A stretch of DNA of 64,000 bases from Microbacterium terregens (GCF_027922045.1 NZ_BSEX01000004.1:186001-250000), one strand, 5' to 3'. Counted from the stretch's first letter, positions 36,904 to 49,420 are shown. The notes: generated by a model from the letters alone, not told the origin. Made by a program: numbers and translations.

Positions 36904-39405
36904 ATGGCCTCGCGTTTCAATGCACTGAAGGCGGATGCGGCCTGGCAGAAGCTGTGGGAAGACCGCCGCACCTTCGCCGCCCGCGACGATAGCCCGCGCC
37001 CCAAGAGCTACGTGCTCGAGATGTTCCCCTACCCGTCGGGGCGCATCCATATGGGCCACGTGCGCAACTATACGATGGGTGACGTGCTCGCGCGCTTCCG
37101 CCGGATGACCGGCTATGAAGTGCTCCACCCGATGGGCTGGGACGCGTTCGGTATGCCGGCCGAGAATGCCGCCATGGAAAAGGGCGTGCATCCGGGCGGC
37201 TGGACCCGCGACAACATCGCGACGATGAAGGCGCAGCTGAAGCGCCTGGGCTTCGCACTCGACTGGACGCGCGAGCTCGCGACCTGCGAGCCCGACTATT
37301 ATGGCCATGAGCAGGCGCTGTTCCTGCACCTCTATGCGGCGGGCCTCGTCTATCGCAAGGAATCGCCGGTCAATTGGGACCCGGTCGACATGACCGTGCT
37401 CGCCAACGAGCAGGTGATCGACGGCCGCGGCTGGCGCTCCGGCGCGCTGGTGGAGAAGCGCAAGCTCTCCCAGTGGTTCCTCAAGATCACGGACTTTGCC
37501 GACGAGCTGCTCGACGGGCTCCAGTCGCTCGATCAGTGGCCCGACAAGGTCAAGCTGATGCAAGAGAACTGGATCGGCAAGAGCCGCGGCATGAAGATCC
37601 GCTTCCAGGTCTCCGACGGGCAGCCGGTCGAGGTGTTCTCGACCCGCCCGGACACGATCTTTGGCGCGAGCTTCGTCGCGGTCGCAGCCGACCATCCGAT
37701 CGCCCAGGCGGCGGCGTTGCGCGATCCGGAAGCACAGGCGTTCATCGATCGCTGCAAGCAGGGCGGCACCACCGCGGCCGAGATCGAGACCCAGGAAAAG
37801 CTCGGCTACGACGCCGGCGCCACCGCGACGCACCCGTTCACCGGGCTGCCGATGCCGGTGTTCATCGCCAACTTCGTGCTGATGGAATATGGCACCGGCG
37901 CTGTCATGGGCGTTCCGGCGCACGACCAGCGCGACCTGGACTTCGCGCGCAAATACCAGCTGCCGGTGCGCCGCGTGGTGGCCGACGGGGAGCACCGCGA
38001 TCCGCTGTTCGAAGGCGACGAGGCCTATACCGGCGGTGGCCAGCTGGTGAACTCCGACTTCCTCGACGACATGGACGTGGACGCCGCCAAGGCGGCGGTG
38101 ATCGCACGCGGCGAAGCCGACGGCTGGGGCGAAGGCACGACCGTCTGGCGCCTCCGCGACTGGGGCGTCAGCCGCCAGCGCTATTGGGGCACGCCGATCC
38201 CGATCATCCATTGCGAGGATTGCGGCGCGGTGCCGGTCTCGCAGGACCAGCTGCCGGTGGTGCTGCCCGAGGACGTCAGCTTCGACGTACCGGGCAATCC
38301 GCTCGATCGCCATCCGACCTGGAAGCACGTCGACTGCCCGACCTGCGGCAAGTCGGCGCGGCGCGAGACCGACACGCTCGACACCTTCGCGGATTCGTCC
38401 TGGTACTTCATCCGCTTCGCCAGCCAGCCCAAGGACAAGCCGTTCGACAAGGATGTCGTCGCCCAGTGGCTGCCGGTCGGGCAGTATATCGGCGGCGTCG
38501 AGCATGCGATCCTGCACCTGCTCTACGCCCGCTTCTGGACGCGCGCGCTCAAGCGCACCGGCCTGATCGACGTGGCCGAGCCGTTCACCGGCCTGTTCAC
38601 CCAGGGCATGGTGACGCACGAGACCTACAAGTCCTCGGACGGCCGCTGGCTGGGTCCTGCGGAAGTGCAGGACGGCGTGGAGATCGCGACCGGTGAGGCC
38701 ATCACGGTCGGCCGCGTCGAGAAGATGTCCAAGTCCAAGAAGAACACCGTCGATCCCGGTCCGATCGTCGACCAGTACGGCGCGGACGCGGTGCGGTGGT
38801 TCATGCTGTCCGACAGCCCGCCCGAGCGCGACCTGCCGTGGAGCGAGGCGGGCATCGAGGGTTCGTGGCGCTTCGTCCAGCGGCTGTGGCGGCTGTTCGA
38901 CGGCCTCGCCGAACAGGCGGGCACCGAGGGGTCCGACAAGGCGCTCGACCGCAAGCTGCACCAGACGATCGCCGGCATCGCCGCCGACGTCGAGGCACTG
39001 GCGTTCAACAAGGCGGTCGCCAAGCTCTATGAGCTGACCGGCATGATCGAAAAGGCCGCACCGTCCGCGTCCCGCACCCAGGCGATCCGCACGCTCATGC
39101 GGCTGGTGGCGCCGATGGTGCCGCACATCGCCGAGGAAGCCTGGGCCGCAAACGGCGGCGACGGGCTGATCGCCGATGCGCCCTGGCCGGAAGTCGACGC
39201 CGCGCTCCTGGTCGAGGATGAGGTCACCGTCGCGGTGCAGGTCAACGGCAAGCTGCGCGACACGCTGACCCTGCCCAAGGGCACCGCGCGCGAGGATGCG
39301 GAGGCCGCAGCGCTCGCCTCGGCCAACGTCCAGCGCGCGATGGAGGGCAAGCCGCCGCGCAAGGTGATCGTGGTTCCCGATCGCCTGGTGAACATCGTCG
39401 CATGA
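36904..39405 (+). CDS. leuS: Leucine-tRNA ligase
   Basis: Class I aminoacyl-tRNA synthetase charging tRNA-Leu, 833 residues, a normal length. Signature HIGH as HMGH at 49-52 ([12 protein letters not shown]) and KMSKS at 607-611. The editing CP1 insertion is visible around 220-400 with [12 protein letters not shown] and [10 protein letters not shown]. The zinc-ribbon-like [25 protein letters not shown] segment is also normal for bacterial LeuRS. The stop overlaps the lptE start by 4 bp. Confidence 0.98.
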   Translation: MASRFNALKADAAWQKLWEDRRTFAARDDSPRPKSYVLEMFPYPSGRIHMGHVRNYTMGDVLARFRRMTGYEVLHPMGWDAFGMPAENAAMEKGVHPGGWTRDNIATMKAQLKRLGFALDWTRELATCEPDYYGHEQALFLHLYAAGLVYRKESPVNWDPVDMTVLANEQVIDGRGWRSGALVEKRKLSQWFLKITDFADELLDGLQSLDQWPDKVKLMQENWIGKSRGMKIRFQVSDGQPVEVFSTRPDTIFGASFVAVAADHPIAQAAALRDPEAQAFIDRCKQGGTTAAEIETQEKLGYDAGATATHPFTGLPMPVFIANFVLMEYGTGAVMGVPAHDQRDLDFARKYQLPVRRVVADGEHRDPLFEGDEAYTGGGQLVNSDFLDDMDVDAAKAAVIARGEADGWGEGTTVWRLRDWGVSRQRYWGTPIPIIHCEDCGAVPVSQDQLPVVLPEDVSFDVPGNPLDRHPTWKHVDCPTCGKSARRETDTLDTFADSSWYFIRFASQPKDKPFDKDVVAQWLPVGQYIGGVEHAILHLLYARFWTRALKRTGLIDVAEPFTGLFTQGMVTHETYKSSDGRWLGPAEVQDGVEIATGEAITVGRVEKMSKSKKNTVDPGPIVDQYGADAVRWFMLSDSPPERDLPWSEAGIEGSWRFVQRLWRLFDGLAEQAGTEGSDKALDRKLHQTIAGIAADVEALAFNKAVAKLYELTGMIEKAAPSASRTQAIRTLMRLVAPMVPHIAEEAWAANGGDGLIADAPWPEVDAALLVEDEVTVAVQVNGKLRDTLTLPKGTAREDAEAAALASANVQRAMEGKPPRKVIVVPDRLVNIVA

Positions 39406-39911
39406 TCCGGCGCGCCGCCCCGCTGCTGCTCGCCTGCCTGCCGCTGGCCCTCGCCGGCTGCGGTCTGCGGCCGCTCTATGCGGGCGGCGAGTCCGGACCG
39501 GTGCGGGCGCTGCTCTCGGGCGTCGAGGTCGCCCCCATCCCCGGCCAGAACGGTTGGCTGATGTCGACGGCGCTGCGCGACCGGCTGCGTGCCGAAGGCG
39601 CACCGCGCTACCGGCTGCAGGTGGTGCTCGATGACGAGATCACCGGCCTGGGCGTCCGCCGCGACGATGCGGTGACGCGCGAGCGCCGGACGCTGCGCGC
39701 GCGCTACCAGCTGGTCGATGCCGCAAGCGGCGAGACGGTGCTCGACGCAACCGCGGGCTCCGACGTCGGCATTGACGTGGTGAGCTCCGAATATGCCACC
39801 ATCGCCGCCGAGCAGTCGGCGCTGGAGCGGCTGTCGGGCATCGTCGCGGACCAGATCATCAGCCGCCTCGCGTCGTACGCGCAGCGGACCGACCTCCCCG
39901 CCGGGCAGTGA
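39402..39911 (+). CDS. lptE: LPS assembly lipoprotein LptE
   Basis: Outer-membrane lipoprotein, 169 residues, that plugs the LptD barrel and delivers lipopolysaccharide to the cell surface. Lipobox LAGC with acylated Cys20, immediately followed by the family motif GLRPLY. Between leuS (4-bp overlap) and holA (GTGA overlap), the conserved order in alphaproteobacteria. LptD is not in this window. Confidence 0.93.
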   Translation: MIRRAAPLLLACLPLALAGCGLRPLYAGGESGPVRALLSGVEVAPIPGQNGWLMSTALRDRLRAEGAPRYRLQVVLDDEITGLGVRRDDAVTRERRTLRARYQLVDAASGETVLDATAGSDVGIDVVSSEYATIAAEQSALERLSGIVADQIISRLASYAQRTDLPAGQ

Positions 39912-40921
39912 AGGCCAAGCCCGACACGCTGGGGCCGCGGCTCGACAAGCCTGCCCCCGACATCCGCCTCTACCTGCTGCACGGCCCCGATGAGGCCGGT
40001 GCGGCCGAACTCGCGCAGCGACTCGCCCGCGCGATGGGCCCCGAGGCGGAGCGCATCGAGTTCGACGGCAGCGCGCTGAAGGCACGGCCCGGCGCGCTCG
40101 CCGACGAAGCCGCCTCGCTCTCGCTGTTCGGCGGTGCCCGCTACATCCGCGTCAACGCGATGGGCGAGGAGTCGCTGGAGGCGGTCACGCTGCTGCTCTC
40201 CGCCGAGCGCGCCGGCAATCCGGTGGTGGCGCTCGCCCCCTCGGTGAAGGGCACGGGCAAGCTCGTGAAGCTCGTGTCGGCCGCGTCCAACGCCTTTGAA
40301 TGCGCCTGCTACGTGCCCGATGCACAAGCCGCCGCCCGACTGGCGACGGCGCTCGGGCGCGACCAAGGCCTGCGCCTCAGCCACGAGGCTGCCGAGCATC
40401 TTGCGGTGGCGAGCGGCGGCGATCGTGCGATCCTGGCGCGCGAGATCGAGAAGCTGGCGCTGTTCCTCGACGCCGCCCCCGACCAGCCCCGCGACGCCGG
40501 CTTGCCCGCCCTCGACGCGATCGGCGCAGACTTGGGCGAGGCGGAGATGTTCGGTGCGATCGCCGCGATCGTCGGCGGCGACGCTGCCACCGCCGGCGCC
40601 GAGGTCGCGGCGCTCGAGGCCGGCGGCAACCATTCGGTGCCGCTGCTGCGCATGACGGTCCGCAAACTCCTGTCGCTCGCCGAGATGCGCGCCGAGATCG
40701 ACGCCGGCGACCGCCCCGCCGACGTGATCGAGCGCCACCGCGTGTTCTTTCGCGAGAAGCAGCCGACGATGGACGCGCTGCGCCGCTGGAGTTCGCCCCA
40801 ACTCGCCCGCGCGATCGACCGACTGCGACAGACCGAGCGCGCGACCATGTCCGGCGCGAGCGCTGGGGACGTGCTGACCGCACACGTTGCGGTGGCGGCG
40901 GCGCGGAGTGTGCGGCGGTAA
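39908..40921 (+). CDS. holA: DNA polymerase III delta subunit
   Basis: Clamp-loader subunit that opens the beta clamp (DnaN), 337 residues. Starts with GTG overlapping the lptE stop. Seen: IRLYLLHGPDEAGAAELAQRLAR in place of the clamp-loader Walker-like loop, LSLFGGARYIRVN, the AGNPVVALAPSVKGTGKLVKL strand, SHEAAEHLAVASGGDRAILAREIEKLALF, and LLRMTVRKLLSLAEMRAEI in the C-terminal collar domain. Its partner clamp gene dnaN is at 52721 in this window. Confidence 0.95.
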   Translation: MKAKPDTLGPRLDKPAPDIRLYLLHGPDEAGAAELAQRLARAMGPEAERIEFDGSALKARPGALADEAASLSLFGGARYIRVNAMGEESLEAVTLLLSAERAGNPVVALAPSVKGTGKLVKLVSAASNAFECACYVPDAQAAARLATALGRDQGLRLSHEAAEHLAVASGGDRAILAREIEKLALFLDAAPDQPRDAGLPALDAIGADLGEAEMFGAIAAIVGGDAATAGAEVAALEAGGNHSVPLLRMTVRKLLSLAEMRAEIDAGDRPADVIERHRVFFREKQPTMDALRRWSSPQLARAIDRLRQTERATMSGASAGDVLTAHVAVAAARSVRR

Positions 40922-40935
40922 GGGGCGGCGCCCCT
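40921..40935 (+). terminator. Hairpin at the holA stop (weak terminator candidate)
   Basis: AGGGGC-GGC-GCCCCT begins on the last base of the holA stop codon. No T-run follows, so termination by this element alone is doubtful. Confidence 0.35.
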
Positions 40936-40983
40936 AACCCTACACGCCCAATGCTGATCTGCGCCTCCCCTCCTCCACCCCCC

Positions 40984-41120
40984 GTTCATCCCGAGTAGCC
41001 GTCGAGTAGCGGCGTAGCCGCGTATCGAGATGGCGTATCGAGGGAGGGTTGTCGCGCGGGACCGTACCTCGATACGAGCTCTCGATACGCTGCTGACGCA
41101 GCACCTCGATCTCTACTCGG
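40984..41120. repeat. Nested inverted repeat element upstream of prfC
   Basis: In the 328-bp holA-prfC gap. Outer arms CCGAGTAG (40991-40998) and CTACTCGG (41113-41120); inner arms CGTATCGAGG (41034-41043) and CCTCGATACG (41067-41076), with further CGTATCGAG and CTCGATACG copies between. The whole element could form a long cruciform or RNA hairpin. No reading frame of significance lies within it. Confidence 0.6.
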
Positions 41121-41134
41121 CACAAACGGTGAAG

Positions 41135-41195
41135 GGAGGCGGCCCCGAACGAGGGGAAGGCGGGCGCGGTGCTTGCTGGCTCCCCGCCTCCTTTT
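41135..41195 (+). terminator. Hairpin with T-run ahead of prfC (attenuator or terminator candidate)
   Basis: GGAGGCGG (41135-41142) pairs with CCGCCTCC (41184-41191), followed by TTTT; an inner CCCCGAACGAGGGG hairpin lies in the loop. It ends about 55 bp before the prfC start. It could end holA transcription or control read-through into prfC; the loop is long, so confidence is low. Confidence 0.35.
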
Positions 41196-41249
41196 GACGC
41201 CCGCGCAAAAGCAGGGCAGGGCGTCCGCAACCCCTTTCCTGGATTCCCG

Positions 41250-42821
41250 ATGCCCACCGCTTCCGACCGCCGCACCTTTGCGATCATTTCCCACCCCGAC
41301 GCCGGCAAGACCACGCTCACGGAAAAGCTGCTGCTGTTCGGCGGCGCGATTCACCTGGCGGGCGAGGTCAAGGCGCGCGGCGCCGCCCGGCGTGCGCGCT
41401 CCGACTGGATGAAGATCGAGCAGCAGCGCGGCATCTCCGTCACCTCCTCGGTGATGACGTTCGAGCGCGAGGGCGTGACCTTCAACCTGCTCGACACGCC
41501 GGGCCACGAGGACTTTTCCGAAGACACCTATCGCACGCTGACCGCGGTCGACTCGGCCGTCATGGTGATCGACGTCGCCAAGGGCATCGAGAGCCAGACG
41601 CGCAAGCTGTTCGAGGTCTGCCGCCTGCGCAACGTCCCCATCATCACCTTCGTCAACAAGGTCGATCGCGAGGGGCGCCCGGTGTTCGAGACGTTGGACG
41701 AGGTCGCCGACCTGCTCCAGCTCGACGTCACGCCGATGACCTGGCCGGTCGGCATGGGCGGCGCGTTCGAAGGCATCTATGACCTGCGCAGCAACCGCCT
41801 GCTGCTGCCGGAAGGGCCGAGCCGCGAGTTCCAGGGCAAGGTGGTCGAGACCACCGGCCTCGACGATCCCAAGCTCGACGAACTGCTCTCGGCCGAGGGC
41901 GTCGCCAAGCTGCGCGAGGACGCCGAGCTGGCGATGGCCGGCTACGCCGAGTTCGATGGCGAAGCCTATCGCAACGGCGACCTGACGCCGGTCTACTTCG
42001 GCTCGGCGCTCAAGGAGTTCGGCGTCGACTCGCTCATCAAGGCGCTTGCCGAATACGCCCCGCCGCCGCGCCCGCAGCCGGCCGAGCCGGCGCCGGTCGA
42101 CCCGAGCAACCCGGAAGTCACCGGCTTCGTGTTCAAGGTCCAGGCCAACATGGACCCCAACCATCGCGACCGCATCGCGTTCATGCGGCTGTGCTCGGGC
42201 ACCTTCAAGCGCGGCATGAAGCTGACGCCCAGCGGCCATGGCAAGCCGATCGCGGTGCACTCGCCGATCCTGTTCTTCGCCCGCGAGCGCGAGCTGGCGG
42301 ACGAGGCGTTTCCGGGCGACATCATCGGCATCCCCAATCACGGCACGCTGCGCGTCGGCGACACGCTGTCGGAGCGCGCCGACGTGCGCTTCACGGGACT
42401 CCCCAATTTCGCGCCCGAAATCCTGCGCCGCGTAGCGCTCAAGGACCCGACCAAGACCAAGCAGCTGCGCAAGGCGCTGGACGACATGGCCGAGGAAGGC
42501 GTGACCCAGGTCTTCTATCCGGAAATCGGCTCGAACTGGATCATCGGCGTGGTCGGCCAGCTCCAGCTCGAGGTGCTGCTCAGCCGCCTGGACGCGGAGT
42601 ACAAGGTCGCCGCCGGGCTGGAGCCAGCACCGTTCGAGACCGCGCGCTGGGTGTCCTCGGAGGATCCGACGGACCTCAAGACCTTCGCCGACCTCAACCG
42701 CACCGCGATGGCCAAGGACCGCGACGGCAACCCGGTGTTCCTCGCCAAGTCGGCGTGGGAAGTCGGCTATGTCGCCGACCGCTACCCGAACGTCCGCTTC
42801 GCCGCGACGCGCGAACGGTAA
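41250..42821 (+). CDS. prfC: Peptide chain release factor 3
   Basis: Translational GTPase RF3, 523 residues, which frees RF1/RF2 from ribosomes after termination. G1 motif SHPDAGKTT at 14-22, G2 region QQRGISVTSSVM, G3 DTPGHEDFSEDTY, G4 NKVDRE. The central FKVQANMDPNHRDRIAFMRLCSGTF and the C-terminal FYPEIGSNWIIGVVGQLQLEVLLSRL distinguish RF3 from EF-G. Start ATG 41250 is where homology begins; a longer reading reaches back into the hairpin. It is flanked on both sides by clusters of palindromic repeats. Confidence 0.97.
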   Translation: MPTASDRRTFAIISHPDAGKTTLTEKLLLFGGAIHLAGEVKARGAARRARSDWMKIEQQRGISVTSSVMTFEREGVTFNLLDTPGHEDFSEDTYRTLTAVDSAVMVIDVAKGIESQTRKLFEVCRLRNVPIITFVNKVDREGRPVFETLDEVADLLQLDVTPMTWPVGMGGAFEGIYDLRSNRLLLPEGPSREFQGKVVETTGLDDPKLDELLSAEGVAKLREDAELAMAGYAEFDGEAYRNGDLTPVYFGSALKEFGVDSLIKALAEYAPPPRPQPAEPAPVDPSNPEVTGFVFKVQANMDPNHRDRIAFMRLCSGTFKRGMKLTPSGHGKPIAVHSPILFFARERELADEAFPGDIIGIPNHGTLRVGDTLSERADVRFTGLPNFAPEILRRVALKDPTKTKQLRKALDDMAEEGVTQVFYPEIGSNWIIGVVGQLQLEVLLSRLDAEYKVAAGLEPAPFETARWVSSEDPTDLKTFADLNRTAMAKDRDGNPVFLAKSAWEVGYVADRYPNVRFAATRER

Positions 42822-42837
42822 GGTTCCAACGCCCTCT

Positions 42838-43165
42838 CCCGTTTGCTTCGAGCTTGTCGAGAAGCAGCCAAAAGCGCTCCGCTGAGAAACCCTGGGCTCC
42901 CGCCTGCGCGGGAGCACAAGGGTACGCGCGCCGCACCGCCCATCGGTTTGCTTCGAGCCATTCGAGAAGCGCTGGCGAGCGGTGCCTGTGGCCTTCTCGA
43001 CAAGCTCGAAGCAAACGGGAGGGGAGACCTCTCGGCTTGGGGAAAGGGGCGGTATCAACCCCAACCGTTCGTGCTGAGTAGGGGCTGAGCTTGTCGAAGA
43101 CCCGTATCGAAGCACAGGTCCTTCGATACGCCGTTTCGACTTCGCTCAACGGCACCTCAGGACAG
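42838..43165. repeat. Cluster of palindromic intergenic repeats between prfC and ppc
   Basis: The 364-bp convergent gap is almost wholly repeats. A 28-bp unit at 42838-42865 (core TTCGAGCTTGTCGAGAAGC) recurs inverted at 42992-43019 with one mismatch, and diverged at 42944-42971. Between them GCTCCCGC-ctgc-GCGGGAGC (42896-42915) is a perfect hairpin. From 43061 a different unit (CCGTTCGTGCTGAG plus GCTGAGCTTGTCGAAG) and its partner near 43110-43165 follow. These are REP-type units of the kind frequent in sphingomonad intergenic DNA. No gene or tRNA was seen. Confidence 0.75.
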
Positions 43166-43185
43166 ACGGTCTGAGTGACGGAAGG

Positions 43186-45861
43186 TCACCCGCTGTTGCG
43201 CAAGGCCGTCGCGATCGCGTTGATCGATAGCAGGATGCCCTCCCCGATCCGCGCATCCTCCTCGCCGGCACGATGCCGCTTCAGCAGCTCGATCTGCAGC
43301 AGGTTGAGGGGCTCGATGTACGGCAACCGCAACCGGATCGACGTCTCCAGCGCCGGATGCTTCTCCAGCAGCCGCGTCTGGCGGGTGAGGGTGAGCAGCC
43401 CATCCTGCGTCGCCTGCCAGCCGTCGCGGATGCGCCCGAAGATCGCCTCCCCAAGCGCCCGATCCTCCACGAGCGCCGCATAGCGCGCGGCGATCCCCAT
43501 GTCGGACTTGGCCAGCACCATCTCCATGTTGGCAAGCGTCGCGGCGAACAAGGGCCAGCCGCTCGCCATCTCGCGCAGCAGCCCCTTGTCCTCGAACGCG
43601 GCGATCGCCTGGCCGACGCCGTACCAGCCGGGCAGCATCACCCGCGCCTGCGCCCAGCTGAACACCCACGGGATCGCGCGCAGGTCCTCGATCGCGTCGG
43701 ATTTCTTGCGGCTTGCCGGGCGCGATCCGATCTTGAGCCCCGCGATCTCGCTGATCGGCGTCATCTGGCGGAAGAAGGTCCGGAAGCCGTCGGTCTCATA
43801 GACCAGCCCGCGATAGGCGCGGAACGCCGTCTCGGAGAGCGTGTCCATCGCCGCGGCGAAGCGCTCGTAATCGACAGGCGCCAGCCGCTCCGGCTCCAGG
43901 CTGGCCAGCAGGGTCGCGGAGGCCATCGCCTCCAGGTTGGTGGTGGCGCTCGCCCGCGTGCCATATTTCGCGGCGATCACCTCGCCCTGTTCGGTGATGC
44001 GGATGCGGCCCTGCACCGTGCCGGGCGGCTGCGCCTGGATCGCCGCGAACGAGGACCCGCCCCCGCGCCCGACCGCGCCGCCGCGGCCGTGGAACAGCTG
44101 CATGCGGACCCGGGCCTCCTCGAATACCGGCCGGAGCGCGGTCGACCCGCGGCTCAGCTGCCAGGTGGAGGTCAGATAGCCGCCGTCCTTGTTGGAGTCG
44201 GAATAGCCGATCATCACTTCCTGGTGCCCACGCACGCTTGCCACCGCGGCGACCTCGGGCAGCGCGAACCAGGCGCGCATGATCTCCGGCGCCGCCTCCA
44301 GGTCACCGATCGTCTCGAACAGCGGGATCGCCATGACATGCGCCTGCGGCGTCGCGCCCGGCACGTACAGCCCCGCTTCCTTCAGGAGCAGGTTGACCTC
44401 CAGCAGGTCCGACACGGATTGCGCCATGGAGACGATATAGTGGCGGATGCAGTCGCGGCCGTAGCGGGCATGGGCTTCGGCCGCAGCATGGAGGATCGCC
44501 AGCTCGGATGCCGTTTCCTCCGAATAGGCGGCATAGGGCGAGGTCAGCGGCCGGGGGCTCGCCAACTCGCGGCGGAGCAGCGCCACCCGCGCGTCTTCGT
44601 CCAGGGCGGCATAGTCCTCCGCGACCCCGCCTGCCTTCAGGAGTTCGGCGACGACGCGCTCGTGCACTGCGCTGTTCTGGCGCATGTCGAGCGTTGCCAG
44701 GTGGAAGCCGAAAGTCTCCACCGCCCGGATGAGCCGGCCCAGGGCGCCGCCGCTCGCCAGGGGGCCGTTGCCGCCGATCGTGAGCGCATGCGCAAGCGCC
44801 GTCAGATCCTCCCGCAACGCAGCCGGGTCAGGATAGCGTTCCCCGTCCAGGGCGGCCGGCCGCGGCGGCGCCTTGCCTGTCAGTGCCCGATAGGTGGCGG
44901 CGAGCCGCGCGTAGATGCCCGACAAAGCGCGGCGGAACGGCTCGTCGGCACGGCTTGCGGCCGTATCCCCGCTCCGCTCCGCCAGCGCCTCGACGCCCGC
45001 GTCCACGGTCGCATGTTCGGTCGAGATCGACAGCTCGGCGCCCAGCGCATGCACCGCATCCAGATAGTAGCCCAGCACCGCCTCGGCCGAGCGCGACAGC
45101 GCCAGCCGCAGCGAGTCCGCGGTGACATAGGGATTGCCGTCGCGATCGCCGCCGATCCAGCTGCCGGGGCGCAGGAACGATGCCGGCCGCGCGCCGAGCG
45201 CCCGTTCCCAGCGCGCGTAGAGCGCCGGCAGCGTCGGCAGGAACACGTCCCGCAGGTAGCTGAGCGCGGTCTCGACCTCGTCCGCCACATACAGTCGTTC
45301 GCGGCGGAGCACGCGGGTCTGCCACAGGAGCGCGATCTGGCGGAGGATCGCCTCGTCAACCTGGTCGCCGTCCTCGGTCTCCTCCACGCCGCCGTCCCGC
45401 AGCGCCATCAGTTCGGCGATGCGGTTGCGGTGGTCGATCATGCTCTTGCGCCGCACCTCGGTCGGATGGGCGGTGAGCACCGGCATCAGCAGCGCGTCGT
45501 CGAGCAGCGCGAGCACCGCATCGCGGCCGATGCCGTGCTTCCCCAATCGCTCCAGCGCATGGGCGACGTCCGCCCCGGCCTCCGCCGCCACGCCTTGCCG
45601 GTCCTCGGCGAGGTTCGCCAGCATCGAGAACAGCATGAAGCCGCGCACGAACGCGATCGTCTCGTCCAGCGTCAGCCGATCCAGCCCCGGATCGATCGCG
45701 TCCGCGCCAGCCACGCCGCGATGCCGATCGACCGAAGTCGCGCGGATGTACTCGATGCGCTTGAACAGGTCCTCCCCGCCATAGGCGCGGATCACGTCGC
45801 CAAGCAGGCGGCCGAGGAAGCGAACATCGGGATTGTTGGTGATCGGGGGAAGGCTTGCCAT
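43186..45861 (-). CDS. ppc: Phosphoenolpyruvate carboxylase
   Basis: Anaplerotic enzyme forming oxaloacetate from phosphoenolpyruvate and bicarbonate, 891 residues. Catalytic His132 in LTAHPTEVRRKS; IGYSDSNKDGGYLTSTW and LFHGRGGAVGRGGGSS are the active-site loops; NSG forms the C-terminus as expected for tetramer allostery. ATG 45861 is chosen over a TTG at 45900, since no ribosome site supports the longer form. Convergent with prfC across the repeat cluster, and downstream of gyrB on the same strand with a 136-bp gap, so a separate promoter is likely. Confidence 0.96.
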   Translation of the reverse strand: MASLPPITNNPDVRFLGRLLGDVIRAYGGEDLFKRIEYIRATSVDRHRGVAGADAIDPGLDRLTLDETIAFVRGFMLFSMLANLAEDRQGVAAEAGADVAHALERLGKHGIGRDAVLALLDDALLMPVLTAHPTEVRRKSMIDHRNRIAELMALRDGGVEETEDGDQVDEAILRQIALLWQTRVLRRERLYVADEVETALSYLRDVFLPTLPALYARWERALGARPASFLRPGSWIGGDRDGNPYVTADSLRLALSRSAEAVLGYYLDAVHALGAELSISTEHATVDAGVEALAERSGDTAASRADEPFRRALSGIYARLAATYRALTGKAPPRPAALDGERYPDPAALREDLTALAHALTIGGNGPLASGGALGRLIRAVETFGFHLATLDMRQNSAVHERVVAELLKAGGVAEDYAALDEDARVALLRRELASPRPLTSPYAAYSEETASELAILHAAAEAHARYGRDCIRHYIVSMAQSVSDLLEVNLLLKEAGLYVPGATPQAHVMAIPLFETIGDLEAAPEIMRAWFALPEVAAVASVRGHQEVMIGYSDSNKDGGYLTSTWQLSRGSTALRPVFEEARVRMQLFHGRGGAVGRGGGSSFAAIQAQPPGTVQGRIRITEQGEVIAAKYGTRASATTNLEAMASATLLASLEPERLAPVDYERFAAAMDTLSETAFRAYRGLVYETDGFRTFFRQMTPISEIAGLKIGSRPASRKKSDAIEDLRAIPWVFSWAQARVMLPGWYGVGQAIAAFEDKGLLREMASGWPLFAATLANMEMVLAKSDMGIAARYAALVEDRALGEAIFGRIRDGWQATQDGLLTLTRQTRLLEKHPALETSIRLRLPYIEPLNLLQIELLKRHRAGEEDARIGEGILLSINAIATALRNSG

Positions 45862-45962
45862 GCCGGGTTGCTGCGCTGCGGAGGCGCTCCGGTCAACCAA
45901 CTCTTTTCATTTCGTGCGTCATAGCGCCGCTTCTCGAAGCAATATTACCGCTACCAGAAGTT

Positions 45963-45991
45963 CTGCCCGGCGGCACCACACCGCCGGGCAG
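45963..45991 (-). terminator. Strong hairpin after gyrB without T-run
   Basis: Perfect 11-bp arms CTGCCCGGCGG and CCGCCGGGCAG around a 7-base loop, 7 bp after the gyrB stop. Neither strand has a run of T after it, so it may protect the 3' end of the mRNA or act with Rho. Confidence 0.5.
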
Positions 45992-45997
45992 CACAAA

Positions 45998-48577
<2,580 letters not shown>

Positions 48578-49336
48578 TCAGCCGACCTTGCTGAGCCAGA
48601 ATGCGGCCAGGAAACCGGCGACGGCGATCAGGCCGGTATATTCATGCGTGTTCTCGGTCGCCTCCGGGATCATGGTGTCGACCAGCATGGCAAGGATCGC
48701 GCCTGCGGCGACGGCGGTGATCACCGCGACCAGATCCGCACTCGCGTCCGCCAGCAGCAGATTGCCGAGCAGCGCCGACAGCCCCGACGCGACCGCGATC
48801 GCAGTCCATACGCCGAAGATATAGGCGGTGGACCGCCCCGCCTTCTTCATGCCGGCGGCAGAAGAAAGGCCCTCGGGGATGTTCGAGAGGAACACCGCGG
48901 CGACCACCGTGGTGCTCACCCCCGTCCCGCCGATCAGGCTGATGCCGATGACGATCGACTCGGGAATGCCATCCAGCAGGGCGCCGAGTGCGATGGCGCT
49001 GCCGCCCCCTTCGCTCGCGTGCGGCTGCGTCTCCGTGCTCTCGGTTCCCGAGCGCTTGCGGTGCCGGGCGCCCCGGCGCGAGAGCCAGACGTTGCCGGCA
49101 GTGTAGAGGGCTGCGCCGCCAACGAACCCGGCGGCGGTCGCATCGAGCCCGCCGCGGGCGAACGCGTCGTCCATCAGGTCGAAGGCAACGGCGGAGATGA
49201 GGACGCCCGAGCCGATCGCCATCACGGCGGCGATCAGGCGCTGCGGCAGTTGCACTGCGCCCGCGATGGCAGCGCCGATCAGCAACGCCGAGCCGCCGAG
49301 CAGGCCCCAGAGCCCTGCCTCGAGCCAGGTCGGCAT
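48578..49336 (-). CDS. ZIP family divalent metal transporter
   Basis: Membrane transporter, 252 residues, about eight transmembrane helices, likely moving zinc or a similar divalent ion. The metal-site helices are visible: ALGALLDGIPESIVIGISL (TM4-type) and AVFLSNIPEGLSSAAGM (TM5-type with the NIPEG signature). A histidine-containing, charged loop (RHRKRSGTESTETQPHASEGG) sits between TM3 and TM4, as in ZIP proteins. Lies 60 bp upstream of gyrB. Confidence 0.88.
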   Translation of the reverse strand: MPTWLEAGLWGLLGGSALLIGAAIAGAVQLPQRLIAAVMAIGSGVLISAVAFDLMDDAFARGGLDATAAGFVGGAALYTAGNVWLSRRGARHRKRSGTESTETQPHASEGGGSAIALGALLDGIPESIVIGISLIGGTGVSTTVVAAVFLSNIPEGLSSAAGMKKAGRSTAYIFGVWTAIAVASGLSALLGNLLLADASADLVAVITAVAAGAILAMLVDTMIPEATENTHEYTGLIAVAGFLAAFWLSKVG

Positions 49337-49420
49337 CAGCCGACCGGCATCTTCAAGAAGGTGGGGCAGCGCCGCATGCGTACCTTAACGCCGCAACGGC
49401 GCTTCGGTGCCCCCCGAAGA

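Noticed and set aside
36838..39603. 921-codon minus-strand open frame over leuS
   Set aside because: Shadow of leuS, no motif, no plausible ribosome site.
42838..43165. CRISPR array
   Set aside because: Units occur in both orientations with variable spacing and different families; there are no regular spacers and no cas genes.
40922..43185. Transposon around prfC
   Set aside because: Repeats are of the REP type; no transposase, no terminal inverted repeats bounding the gene and no target duplication were seen.
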